Of a stretch of 32,940 bases of DNA, positions 15,078-23,645 are shown piece after piece; within the stretch, counting starts at the first letter, position 1; every line of letters begins with the position of its first letter. The translations under genes and the position numbers were made by a program. Under the pieces are notes generated by a model that saw only the letters and a program-made list of their open reading frames with translations, did not search any database and was not told where the DNA came from. The stretch lies in assembly GCA_017509045.1 (NCBI GenBank), contig JAFWQP010000089.1:1-32940 (forward strand). Reading direction: 5' to 3'. This DNA is from Bacteroidales bacterium (GTDB lineage: Bacteria > Bacteroidota > Bacteroidia > Bacteroidales > P3).

Positions 15078-16523
15078 ATGAAATACGAATTAGATCATAT
15101 CAATCCGAAGGAGTATGTGGGCGACTTGGTTTTTCTGTATGGCACCGAGGTGTCGGACAGGAGTCTCCCATTCAGTAAGAAGGAGCTGGACTATCTGAAG
15201 GCGAAACGAGAAGAGGGGATGGAGGCTGTGGTGGTGTTCGACCGTTTGCCCCACCATGTGTATATTGTCAATTTCGATAGTGAGAAACCTGCACAGCTGG
15301 CACAGGAGAAGCTGCGCCGCGCTGCCGACAAGGTGGTGGCGTTGCTCAAAGCTGCCAAGCAAAGCAAGGTGGCAGTGACTGGCGAAGGGGTGATTACAGA
15401 GGAGGTGGTGGCATTTGTGGAGGGTCTGCAGTTTGCAGACTATAGTTTTGACCGCTACAAGGGTAAGAAGCCTGAACATGTGACACAAGTCGTTGTCGAT
15501 TCTACCTTCCTCACGCAAGAGGAACTGGACCGCAGTGTGAGGCTGTGGAGCCGCATAGAGTGGTGTCGCGATAGGGTGAATATACCTGTGGCGGACCTGA
15601 ATGCCGAACGGTTTGCGACAGAGTTGGAGCAGGTGGCCGCTGGGCTGGGAGTGAAGTGCACGGTGTTTGATAAGAGGAAGATAGAGTCGTTGCGCATGGG
15701 AGGACTGCTGGGGGTGAACAGAGGTAGTGTGGACGAGCCACGCTTTGTGGTGCTGGAGTATGCTCCCGATAATGCCATCAACCAGCAGCCGCTGGCGTTG
15801 GTGGGAAAGGGGGTGATGTATGACACGGGTGGACTGAACATCAAGCCCGATGACTATATGCAGGAGATGAAGTCGGACATGGCGGGTGCTGCCACGATGG
15901 CGTCGGTGCTGTTTGCAGCGGCTGAGAACGGACTGCCGGTGAAACTGGTGGCGTTGCTGCCGCTCACAGATAACCGTCCGGGTTTCAACGCCTACGCTGC
16001 CGACGATGTGCTCACGATGTACGACGGCACCACTGTAGAGGTGGTGAATACCGATGCAGAGGGGCGGCTTATTTTGGCCGATGCGATTGCTTACGCTGTT
16101 GCCAACTATCAACCCGAATTGCTTGTGGATGCTGCCACGCTGACGGGTGCCGCAGTGCGCGCTATTGGCACGTATGGCATTGCCGCCATGCAGCAGAATG
16201 CCGAGAATCCGTTTAACCTGATGCGTATCATGGGCAACCAGGTGTATGAGCGTATCGCCGAATTTCCATTCTGGGAAGAGTATGACAAGTTGATTGAGTC
16301 GGAAGTGGCAGATATAAAGAACTGCGGCATAGCTCAGGCAGGTACTATCACGGCAGGCAAATTCCTAGCCCATTTTGCGAAGCAGACACCCTATATCCAT
16401 CTGGATATAGCAGGGGTGGCGTTCTTCTCCAAAAAACAGGAGTATTTTGGAGTAGGGGCTTCGGGCTACGGCATACGGATGCTGTACGCTTTTCTGCAAA
16501 CATACGAGATGCTGAAAAAATAA
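15078..16523 (+). CDS. M17 leucyl aminopeptidase family protein
   Basis: A 481-residue cytosolic dizinc aminopeptidase that removes N-terminal residues from peptides. The catalytic C-terminal domain is intact: GKGVMYDTGGLNIKP (about 245-259, Lys and Asp ligands), MKSDMAGAA (catalytic Lys and Asp), and NTDAEGRL (about 324-331, Asp, Glu and Arg). The N-terminal domain (1-160) is divergent, as is usual. Substrate preference and oligomer state cannot be read from the sequence. It stands after a repeat array and before pdxA, in the same direction. Confidence 0.95.
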   Translation: MKYELDHINPKEYVGDLVFLYGTEVSDRSLPFSKKELDYLKAKREEGMEAVVVFDRLPHHVYIVNFDSEKPAQLAQEKLRRAADKVVALLKAAKQSKVAVTGEGVITEEVVAFVEGLQFADYSFDRYKGKKPEHVTQVVVDSTFLTQEELDRSVRLWSRIEWCRDRVNIPVADLNAERFATELEQVAAGLGVKCTVFDKRKIESLRMGGLLGVNRGSVDEPRFVVLEYAPDNAINQQPLALVGKGVMYDTGGLNIKPDDYMQEMKSDMAGAATMASVLFAAAENGLPVKLVALLPLTDNRPGFNAYAADDVLTMYDGTTVEVVNTDAEGRLILADAIAYAVANYQPELLVDAATLTGAAVRAIGTYGIAAMQQNAENPFNLMRIMGNQVYERIAEFPFWEEYDKLIESEVADIKNCGIAQAGTITAGKFLAHFAKQTPYIHLDIAGVAFFSKKQEYFGVGASGYGIRMLYAFLQTYEMLKK

Positions 16524-16530
16524 ATGGTGA

Positions 16531-16572
16531 ATAGTGGATTGAGGCTGAGGCACTCATTTGTCAATTCACTAT
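16531..16572 (+). repeat. Imperfect inverted repeat downstream of the M17 gene
   Basis: ATAGTGGATTGA (16531-16542) and TCAATTCACTAT (16561-16572) pair in 11 of 12 positions around an 18-base loop. An AT-rich stretch follows, but not a clear T-run. It could be a weak terminator or another boundary repeat; it is 33 bases before pdxA. Confidence 0.4.
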
Positions 16573-16605
16573 ATTTAAGAATATAAACGAATCAAATAAT
16601 CAAAA

Positions 16606-17649
16606 ATGGAAGAAAAAAACAATAAATCACGTGTCCGTGTTGCCATATCGCAGGGCGACATCAATGGCGTTAGTTACGAGGTGATTCTTAAGACTTTCAG
16701 CGATAGCCGCATGTTCGACATCTGCACACCTATACTATATGGTTCTACCAAGGTGGCGTCGTATCATAAGAAACTGCTTGCTTTGCATCAGGATCTTACC
16801 TTTAACGGAATACATGATGCTAAGGATGCTGCCGACCGTAAGTTCAATGTGGTCAATCTGACCAACGATGAGATTAAGATAGATGTGGGAAAACTGACCG
16901 AGGTGGCTGGCATGCAGTCGCGTATTTCGCTGAATAGGGCTTGCGAAGACCTTAAGAAGGGTGTTGTAGACGTTTTGGTGACCGCTCCTATCAGTAAGAA
17001 GAACATCCAGTCGGCCGATTTCGACTTTCCTGGTCATACGGAATACCTTTCGCACCAGTTTGGCTGTAGCAGTTTGATGATGATGGTGTGCGACCGTATC
17101 CGTATCGGCATTGTCACCAACCATTTGGCGCTGAAAGATGTGCCCAATGCGTTGACGCATAATCTGCTTCACGACAAACTGATGCTTATGAACGAGTCGC
17201 TTAAGCGCGACTTTGGTGTGCCGATGCCCAAGATTGCTGTGTTGGCTCTCGACCCTCATGCCGGCGACAATGGTGTGATTGGCGATTTCGACATTAAGGT
17301 GATCAAGCCTGTCGTCGAGGAGGTGCAGAAAAAGAACGTGTTGGCATACGGCCCCTATCCTTCCGACGGTTTCTTCGGTAGCAGCGAGTTCAATAAGTTC
17401 GACGGTGTGTTGGCACTATATCACGACCAAGGGCTTATCCCGTTTAAGCTGATGTCGTTTACCGAAGGAGTAAATTTCACAGCCGGTCTGCCATACGTGC
17501 GTACATCGCCTGCCCATGGCACCGCCTTTGACATAGCTGGCAAGGATAAGGCCAGCGAACAGTCGTTCCGCAGTGCCGTATATTTGGCATGCAACATACT
17601 CCGCAACCGAAAAGAGTACGACGAGCTTACCGCCGACCCACTACCATGA
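16606..17649 (+). CDS. pdxA: 4-hydroxythreonine-4-phosphate dehydrogenase
   Basis: A 347-residue metal-dependent NAD enzyme of the DXP-dependent pyridoxal 5'-phosphate pathway. Its product feeds PdxJ. Typical motifs are seen: VAISQGDINGVSYEV at the N-terminus (GDPNGIGPE-like), VTAPISKKNIQ, the metal-site HTEYLS, ALDPHAGDNG with the second His, and ALYHDQGLIPFK with the third, followed by PYVRTSPAHGTAFDIAG. The length is normal. The N-terminal motif reads GDINGVSYE rather than the common GDPNGIGPE, a mild divergence also expected in Bacteroidota. It ends 16 bases before polA, suggesting co-transcription. No pdxJ is in the window. Confidence 0.95.
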   Translation: MEEKNNKSRVRVAISQGDINGVSYEVILKTFSDSRMFDICTPILYGSTKVASYHKKLLALHQDLTFNGIHDAKDAADRKFNVVNLTNDEIKIDVGKLTEVAGMQSRISLNRACEDLKKGVVDVLVTAPISKKNIQSADFDFPGHTEYLSHQFGCSSLMMMVCDRIRIGIVTNHLALKDVPNALTHNLLHDKLMLMNESLKRDFGVPMPKIAVLALDPHAGDNGVIGDFDIKVIKPVVEEVQKKNVLAYGPYPSDGFFGSSEFNKFDGVLALYHDQGLIPFKLMSFTEGVNFTAGLPYVRTSPAHGTAFDIAGKDKASEQSFRSAVYLACNILRNRKEYDELTADPLP

Positions 17650-17665
17650 TTATAAAGTATTTAGT

Positions 17666-20332
17666 ATGAACTCTTCTCCGAAACCATCCAAGCTGCTGTT
17701 GCTCGACGGTATGGCAATAACCTATCGTGCCTATTACGCCCTCAATGGTGCCAGCCGCACCAACTCCAAGGGTATGAACACGGGTGCGGTGCTGGGTTTC
17801 ACTATGACGCTCTACGACCTTGTGAAAAAGCTACGCCCCACTCACTTGGCGGTTGCTTTCGACTTGCAGAAGCCAACTTTTCGTCATGAGCTGTATGCCG
17901 AATACAAGGCCAATCGAGATGCTATGCCGGAAGCCATACAGGTGGGTCTGCCGTATATTCGCCAGATTATTTCAGCCTTCAACATCCCCATCCTTACCTG
18001 CGAGGGTTATGAGGCGGACGATGTTATTGGTACTGCTTCTCACTGGGCGGAACAACAGGGGTTCGACGAGGTGCTGATGGTGACACCCGACAAGGATTTT
18101 TGTCAGCTGGTGACCGACCATGTGCATATATATCGCTTCGGTCGCATGGGTAAGCCCGACCAGATTATGGGCATCGACGAGGTGAAGGAGAAGTTCGGAA
18201 TCTGCCGTTGTGAGCAGGTGAAAGACCTGCTTGGACTCTGGGGCGATGCCTCCGACAATATTCCTGGCATACCCGGGGTGGGGGAGAAGACCGCTAAGAA
18301 ACTGATCGACCAGTTTGGCAGTATTGAGGAGATGGTGGCTCATTCCGACGAGATTAAGAACGACAAGATAAAACGGTTGGTGCAGCAGTATGGCGAACAG
18401 GCTCTGTTTAGCAAACAGTTGGCAACCATCGTGCTCGACGCACCAGTGTCGCTCAGTGAGGAAGCTCTGCGTGTTCAGAAACCCGACTATGCAGCTTTGC
18501 AGGCTCTATTCTCAGAGCTGGAGTTTCGCAACCTAGCCAAACGTATCTATACCGACCTCTCTGTCTCCGACCCTTCCGAGGCTCAACGTTTTGCCGCTGC
18601 CAAACAGCCTACTTCCACTCCCGCTCCCAAGAAACAGCAGCCCCCGGTTGAGCAGCCTACCCTGTTCGATAGTCCCACTAACGGCACACCTCCAACGCTG
18701 GAGTTGTCTCCTATTGATGATTTTGCCGACAATGGCGATGTTGCCATCTATGTGTCGGGAGCTACTATCGTGCTGGCATTTAGTGCCGATGAAGTATACT
18801 CCTCGTTGGTGGGAGACATCGACGTGTCGAAACTGAGAACCCTCCTACAGCGCACCGACACGCTGAAGCTCTGTTACGACCTTAAGGCTGTCAAGTATAT
18901 CCTGCGTGAGTTGGATATCCAGTTGGCTGGCGACATCTTCGACGTTCAATTGGCGCACTATCTCATCGATGCCGAAGCACGTCATTCGTTAGAGAATATC
19001 ACCTTGGGTGTCCTCTCAGCCGAGCCGACAACCCCACAGGAGTCGGCGGCCATGCTTTGGCAGCTATATCCCTTGTTGGCGGCACAGCTGTCAGACATGG
19101 GACTCAACCGCCTCTATGCCGAGGTGGAGTTGCCGCTGGTTGATGTGCTTATCAGTATGGAGGAAGAAGGTGTCCGTATCGATGTGGATGCCCTACGCGA
19201 GTATTCCAAACGCTTGGCGGCTGAGCGCGACCAACTGGAGCAGTCTATCTATTTGCTGGCTGGCTCCACTTTCAACATTTCCTCTCCCAAGCAGTTGGGC
19301 GAAGTACTCTACGAGCGGCTCAAGGTCACCGACAAACCTCCGCGCACAGCCACCAAGCAGTATTCTACTGCCGAAGATGTGCTGGTGAAGTTGCAGGACA
19401 AACACCCCATCATTGGACAGATTCTCGAATATCGCTCCCTCACCAAGCTCATCGGCACTTATCTCGACAGTTTTCCCAAACTTATCAATCCCACCACGCA
19501 TCGGCTACACACGGTCTATAATCAAACCGTTACAGCCACAGGCCGTCTCTCTAGTAGCAATCCCAACCTACAGAATATCCCCATCCGCACGGAACGTGGT
19601 CGCGAGATACGCCGTGCTTTTGTCGCTCGCGATGAGAACTATATCCTCCTTGCCGCCGACTATTCGCAAATCGAGCTCCGCATCATCGCCTCCCTTGCCA
19701 ACGACCGACACATGATCGATGCCTTCGCCAACCATTACGACATCCATGCCGCCACCGCTGCTAAGATTTATGGCATCCCCATGGAGGAGGTGTCGAAAGA
19801 CCTCCGTCGCAATGCAAAATCGGTCAATTTCGGCATCATTTACGGCATCAGTGCATTCGGACTCAGCGAACAGCTAGGCATACCTCGCAAAGAGGCATCG
19901 GCACTTATTGATGAGTATTTTACCCAATACCCCGACATCAAGCACTATATCGACACCAACATTGCCTTTGCCCGCGAGCATGGCTACGCGCAAACTCTCT
20001 TGGGGCGCCGTCGCTACCTTGCCGACATCAACTCGCGCAATGCTGCTGCCCGTAGTTTCGCCGAACGCAACGCTGTCAATATGCCCATACAAGGCACTTC
20101 GGCCGACATGATTAAGATAGCCATGATACGCATCTACCGCGAGTTTGAACGTCTGGGTCTGAAGTCGAAGATGATTCTGCAGGTGCACGACGAATTGGTT
20201 TTCGACTGTTACAAACCCGAGGAGCAGCAGGTGAGGGCAATTGTTGAAGATGCAATGCTCAACGCTCTGCCGCTCTCCATCCCCATCGAGGTGAGTATCG
20301 ATGCCGGCCCCGACTGGCTCACCGCCCACTAA
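17666..20332 (+). CDS. polA: DNA polymerase I, proofreading domain apparently inactive
   Basis: An 888-residue polymerase for Okazaki-fragment processing and repair. The start MNSSPKPSKLLLLDG is chosen because the family begins there; a longer frame overlaps pdxA. The 5' nuclease (about 1-295) has LLLDGMAITYRAYYAL, EADDVIGT, TPDKDFCQL and GDASDNIPGIPGVGEKTA. A Pro/Gln-rich linker follows (about 312-345). The polymerase domain has motif A LAADYSQIELR (about 662), motif B RRNAKSVNFGIIYG (about 714) and motif C QVHDELVF (about 840). In the middle domain (about 355-465) the carboxylates of exonuclease motifs I-III are not found: motif I reads VAIYVSGATIVLAF and motif II CYDLKAVKYIL. It should therefore lack 3'-5' proofreading. 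Confidence 0.97.
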   Translation: MNSSPKPSKLLLLDGMAITYRAYYALNGASRTNSKGMNTGAVLGFTMTLYDLVKKLRPTHLAVAFDLQKPTFRHELYAEYKANRDAMPEAIQVGLPYIRQIISAFNIPILTCEGYEADDVIGTASHWAEQQGFDEVLMVTPDKDFCQLVTDHVHIYRFGRMGKPDQIMGIDEVKEKFGICRCEQVKDLLGLWGDASDNIPGIPGVGEKTAKKLIDQFGSIEEMVAHSDEIKNDKIKRLVQQYGEQALFSKQLATIVLDAPVSLSEEALRVQKPDYAALQALFSELEFRNLAKRIYTDLSVSDPSEAQRFAAAKQPTSTPAPKKQQPPVEQPTLFDSPTNGTPPTLELSPIDDFADNGDVAIYVSGATIVLAFSADEVYSSLVGDIDVSKLRTLLQRTDTLKLCYDLKAVKYILRELDIQLAGDIFDVQLAHYLIDAEARHSLENITLGVLSAEPTTPQESAAMLWQLYPLLAAQLSDMGLNRLYAEVELPLVDVLISMEEEGVRIDVDALREYSKRLAAERDQLEQSIYLLAGSTFNISSPKQLGEVLYERLKVTDKPPRTATKQYSTAEDVLVKLQDKHPIIGQILEYRSLTKLIGTYLDSFPKLINPTTHRLHTVYNQTVTATGRLSSSNPNLQNIPIRTERGREIRRAFVARDENYILLAADYSQIELRIIASLANDRHMIDAFANHYDIHAATAAKIYGIPMEEVSKDLRRNAKSVNFGIIYGISAFGLSEQLGIPRKEASALIDEYFTQYPDIKHYIDTNIAFAREHGYAQTLLGRRRYLADINSRNAAARSFAERNAVNMPIQGTSADMIKIAMIRIYREFERLGLKSKMILQVHDELVFDCYKPEEQQVRAIVEDAMLNALPLSIPIEVSIDAGPDWLTAH

Positions 20333-20418
20333 CCTATAATGTTTTTTTCTAGAAATATTAGGAATACTAGAACTACGAGTCCAAAAGAAATTAATAACAC
20401 AAAAAAACACTATACAAA

Positions 20419-21192
20419 ATGAAAAAGATAGTCACCCTATTCCTGTTTGCGGCAATGCTTTCCGCAACCCTTTTTGCCCAAACTGACTCCAAACCCGATT
20501 TTTCTTCGGTTTGCTCATCTGGTCAGGTCATCTACTATAAAGTTGTTGACTATGGCGAGGTTAATGTGTGGTACAACGACGACTACCCCGAAGTATTGGG
20601 TGGTTTCGTCGTCATCCCTCGTTCCGTCAAGCACGATGGTCAGAACTATATGGTTACAGGCATTGCTGACGAGGCTTTTGCCAACTGCATCCGCATACAA
20701 GGTATGGAGCTGCCTACCACTATGTTCTTTATAGGTGAGCGTGCTTTCTATCGTTGCACCGACCTCCGTTTTATCTTTATGCCCAAGACACTCACTTACA
20801 TTGGTGCCAGTGCCTTCGAGGGTTGCACCGCCTTGCTCGATGTGGTGATGCCCAACTCTGTCACCGAGATGGGTGCCTATGCCTTCAAAGATTGCTCCAA
20901 TGTGCGCCATTTTGTCATATCGCACGGTTTGGAAGAGATACCCGAAGGCGCTTTCCAAAATTGCTCTTCCGTCACCGACTACCTGATTCCTGCCGCTGTC
21001 ACCACCATAGGCTGCCATGCTTTTGACGGATACAAGAGCCTAAAGAGCGTCACTTTCTTCGGTCCTGTGCCTCCCACACCCGATTGCGAACCCGCCTTCG
21101 GTCGTGAGATTCCCATCACCGTTCTCAACAAGCACTTCGCCGCCTACAAGGCTTCTTACATCTGGGGTCAGTACACCATTCAGGCAATGTAA
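20419..21192 (+). CDS. Secreted BspA-like leucine-rich-repeat protein
   Basis: A 257-residue exported protein with signal peptide MKKIVTLFLFAAMLSATLFAQ. The mature part begins with a beta-rich segment (VIYYKVVDYGEVNVWYNDDYPE) and then has about six LRR_5/BspA-type repeats of 22-24 residues with the pattern F..C..L..V..P.S...IG..AF (for example IGASAFEGCTALLDVVMPNSVTEMGAYAFKDC). No C-terminal sorting domain or LPXTG motif is seen. Family members occur in gut and oral Bacteroidota and are linked with adhesion, but function here is unknown. The next gene, a lipoprotein, starts 12 bases later and is probably co-transcribed. Confidence 0.88.
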   Translation: MKKIVTLFLFAAMLSATLFAQTDSKPDFSSVCSSGQVIYYKVVDYGEVNVWYNDDYPEVLGGFVVIPRSVKHDGQNYMVTGIADEAFANCIRIQGMELPTTMFFIGERAFYRCTDLRFIFMPKTLTYIGASAFEGCTALLDVVMPNSVTEMGAYAFKDCSNVRHFVISHGLEEIPEGAFQNCSSVTDYLIPAAVTTIGCHAFDGYKSLKSVTFFGPVPPTPDCEPAFGREIPITVLNKHFAAYKASYIWGQYTIQAM

Positions 21193-21204
21193 TACTCCTT
21201 CAAT

Positions 21205-21975
21205 ATGAAAAGTATAACACATAGATGCCTCTCCGCGCTGATGATACTGTTGCTATCGTCGGTATTGTTATGTTGTGAAAAAGAGCCCAAACCCCAGAAC
21301 GACGATGACAACGAAGAGGAAAATCCTATCGGCATAGGCCTATTTTCTGTCAGCGATTCCCTTCAAGTCACTTTTGCACCGGGCAACCTTGCCGAGGATG
21401 GATGCAGTTTTGTGCAAGATCAGTTGCATCTAGGTGGATATTTCGGTTGGGGGTCAGGTAACCATCCTGACAACACCTCTATTGATTATCGCGACTATCT
21501 TGAATTTCATGATTGGGGAGACAATATTGAGGGCGGATGGCGTACAATGTCCTTAGATGAGTGGAAATATATTGTGTTTAATCGAGAACAGGCTCAAGAA
21601 AAATACGCGGCAGCTACAGTTAAAGGAAAAATCGGTTTGGTTCTCTTGCCCGACAATTGGACACTGCCTGAAGGTTGTCAGTTTTGGCCAGGTTTGTATG
21701 GTTGGGAGCGCAATCAATATTCTCTGGAACAATGGCAACTCATGGAGAGCGCTGGAGCCGTCTTTCTACTTGCTGGAGGCTATCGTTGGGGGACAGAAAT
21801 CGTCAGTATCGACCGTTGGGGTTTGACTCACGGCAACTATTGGCTGTCTACCCAATATGACGAGAATGACGCTTACTACCTCTATTTCATCGCCAATCTT
21901 GAAAACCAATTGCCAACGCCTATCACCAATCTTGCTGCGGGTATGCAAGTGCGCTTGGTGCGGGATAAGAAATAG
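21205..21975 (+). CDS. Lipoprotein with a FISUMP-like domain
   Basis: A 256-residue protein with a lipoprotein signal (MKSITHRCLSALMILLLSSVLLCC, lipid-attached Cys23 or Cys24) followed by an acidic linker (NDDDNEEEN), a pattern that favours surface export in Bacteroidota. The mature domain shows the series FSVSDSLQVTFAPGNL, DWGDNI, GWRTMSLDEWKYI, GLVLLPDNW, WQLMESAGAVFLLAGG and GNYWLSTQ, ending GMQVRLVRD. This pattern resembles FISUMP/DUF1566-type domains, related in layout to formylglycine-generating-enzyme folds. No function is known. Base composition is AT-richer than polA upstream. It shares a bidirectional terminator with hutH. Confidence 0.75.
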   Translation: MKSITHRCLSALMILLLSSVLLCCEKEPKPQNDDDNEEENPIGIGLFSVSDSLQVTFAPGNLAEDGCSFVQDQLHLGGYFGWGSGNHPDNTSIDYRDYLEFHDWGDNIEGGWRTMSLDEWKYIVFNREQAQEKYAAATVKGKIGLVLLPDNWTLPEGCQFWPGLYGWERNQYSLEQWQLMESAGAVFLLAGGYRWGTEIVSIDRWGLTHGNYWLSTQYDENDAYYLYFIANLENQLPTPITNLAAGMQVRLVRDKK

Positions 21976-22005
21976 TATATACTTGTTCTGTTTTTCAATA
22001 AAATA

Positions 22006-22036
22006 AAAGGCACTTGCCATTTTGGTAAGTGCCTTT
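22006..22036. terminator. Bidirectional intrinsic terminator between the lipoprotein gene and hutH
   Basis: AAAGGCACTTGCC (22006-22018) pairs with GGTAAGTGCCTTT (22024-22036), 12 Watson-Crick pairs plus one wobble, with a 5-base loop. A-rich sequence before and T-containing sequence after suit termination in both directions between the convergent genes. Confidence 0.85.
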
Positions 22037-22056
22037 CGTTATTTCTTGTATGTGAG

Positions 22057-23556
22057 TTAATCGACTTTCATCTCTTGCAGGAACTTCACGCTTGCGTGGA
22101 TGTGCTTGTACATGATTTGGTCGATGTCCACGAAGTTCACGAACTTGCGGTAGTCGGCAACCAACTGCTCGATGAAGGGGCTGCTCTTCAATCCCTCTTG
22201 GTGACGGAAGTCGAGTGCCTGTGCTGCGTCGAACAGCTCGATGGCCATCACACGCTCGGTGTTCTCCGCCACGCGGTAGCACTTGGTGGCAGCATTGGCG
22301 CCCATGCTCACCAGGTCTTCTTGGTTTTGGCTGCTGGGTATGCTGTCCACGCTGCTGGGCGTGCAGAGCTGTTTGCTCTGGCTCACGATTGAGGCGGCTG
22401 CGTACTGCGGAATCATAAAGCCGCTGTTCAGTCCCGGCTTGGCAACGAGGAAGCTCGGCAAACCGCGTTTGGCATCGATCAGCTGATAGGTACGGCGCTC
22501 GCTGATGCTGCCCAATTCGGCGATGGCGATGGCCAAGAAATCGAGCACCATAGCAAGAGGCTCACCGTGGAAGTGGCCGCCGCTGATAACCATATCCTCG
22601 TCGGGCAGGACGATAGGATTGTCGGTGGTGGAGTTGATTTCGGTCTCAACTACCGAGGCAACGTAGCGTATCGTATCCTTGGCAGCGCCGTGCACCTGTG
22701 GGGCGCAACGGAAGCTGTAGGGGTCTTGCACATGCTCCTTGTGGCGGGCAATAATCTGGCTGCCCTCGGTGAAACGACGCACATTCTCGGCAGTCTCCAA
22801 CTGACCCTTGTGCGGACGCACCATGTGCAGGCTCTCGAAGAAAGGCTCTATGCGGCCATCGAAAGCGTCGAGGCTGAGCGACAGCAACATGTCGGCTTGT
22901 AGGCTGAGACGTTGGGCTTTCATGATACACCACACGGCATAGCTACTCATAAACTGAGTGCCGTTCAGCAGTGCCAAACCTTCCTTGCTCTGCAACTCGA
23001 TGGGCTGCCAACCCTTCTCGGCATACACCTCTTTCACATCGCAGCGACGGCCTTTGTAATACACGTCGCCCATGCCCAAGATTGCGGGCAACATCAGGTT
23101 TGCCAAGGGGCAGAGGTCACCGCTGGCACCAAGGCTTCCCTGCTGGTACACCACGGGCAGCACATCCTCGTTGTAGCAGTCAATCAGGCGCTGCACAGTC
23201 TGCAGCTGTGCGCCGCTGTAGCCGAAGCAGAAGTTCTGTGCCTTCAGCAGCAACATCAGTTTCACCACATCCTGTGGCACCTCGTCGCCCACGCCGCAGG
23301 CGTGGCTCATCACCAGGTTCTTCTGCAGCTGGCTCAGCTGCTCCTTGCTGATAGAGATATTGCACAGCGACCCAAAACCGGTGGTAACGCCATAGATGGG
23401 CACCTTCTGGGTTTCCATCTTGCGGTTCAGATAGTCGCGACATTTCTGTATACGGGCCTTTGCCTCGTCGCTGAGTGCAAGGGTCATCTTGCCCTCGACG
23501 ATTTCCTTCACACGGGCAATCGTCAGACGTTCATTAGGATTGATATAATGAATCAT
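22057..23556 (-). CDS. hutH: Histidine ammonia-lyase
   Basis: A 499-residue MIO-cofactor enzyme releasing ammonia from L-histidine to give urocanate. The cofactor is formed from Ala144-Ser145-Gly146 in GSLGASGDLCPLA. Substrate selectivity residues fit histidine: Ser84-His85 in VMSHACGVG and the Glu of NQEDLVSMGANAATK. TTGFGSL (58-64) supplies the catalytic Tyr55/Gly region, and VHGAAKDTIRYV and STTDNPIV are conserved. The length is normal. hutU, hutI and formiminotransferase genes are not adjacent, so the histidine-degradation pathway is either scattered or incomplete. The upstream gap toward the zinc-ribbon gene holds degenerate AACTTTCAA repeats. Confidence 0.95.
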   Translation of the reverse strand: MIHYINPNERLTIARVKEIVEGKMTLALSDEAKARIQKCRDYLNRKMETQKVPIYGVTTGFGSLCNISISKEQLSQLQKNLVMSHACGVGDEVPQDVVKLMLLLKAQNFCFGYSGAQLQTVQRLIDCYNEDVLPVVYQQGSLGASGDLCPLANLMLPAILGMGDVYYKGRRCDVKEVYAEKGWQPIELQSKEGLALLNGTQFMSSYAVWCIMKAQRLSLQADMLLSLSLDAFDGRIEPFFESLHMVRPHKGQLETAENVRRFTEGSQIIARHKEHVQDPYSFRCAPQVHGAAKDTIRYVASVVETEINSTTDNPIVLPDEDMVISGGHFHGEPLAMVLDFLAIAIAELGSISERRTYQLIDAKRGLPSFLVAKPGLNSGFMIPQYAAASIVSQSKQLCTPSSVDSIPSSQNQEDLVSMGANAATKCYRVAENTERVMAIELFDAAQALDFRHQEGLKSSPFIEQLVADYRKFVNFVDIDQIMYKHIHASVKFLQEMKVD

Positions 23557-23574
23557 AAGGTTAAATGTTATTTA

Positions 23575-23645
23575 TGAAAGTTGAATGAAGCGATTCTTCA
23601 AACACGCAGCCAATTTTCAACTTTCAAATTTCAACTTCCAATTAT
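23575..23645. repeat. Degenerate AACTTTCAA repeat between the zinc-ribbon gene and hutH
   Basis: TTTTCAACTTTCAAATTTCAACTT-type units at about 23612-23636, with isolated GAAAGTTGAA at 23576-23585, fill the gap. It is a weaker relative of the boundary repeats elsewhere. Confidence 0.55.

Noticed and set aside
22057-23556. Phenylalanine or tyrosine ammonia-lyase
   Set aside because: The Ser-His selectivity pair and the Glu in NQEDLVSMGANAATK fit histidine ammonia-lyase.
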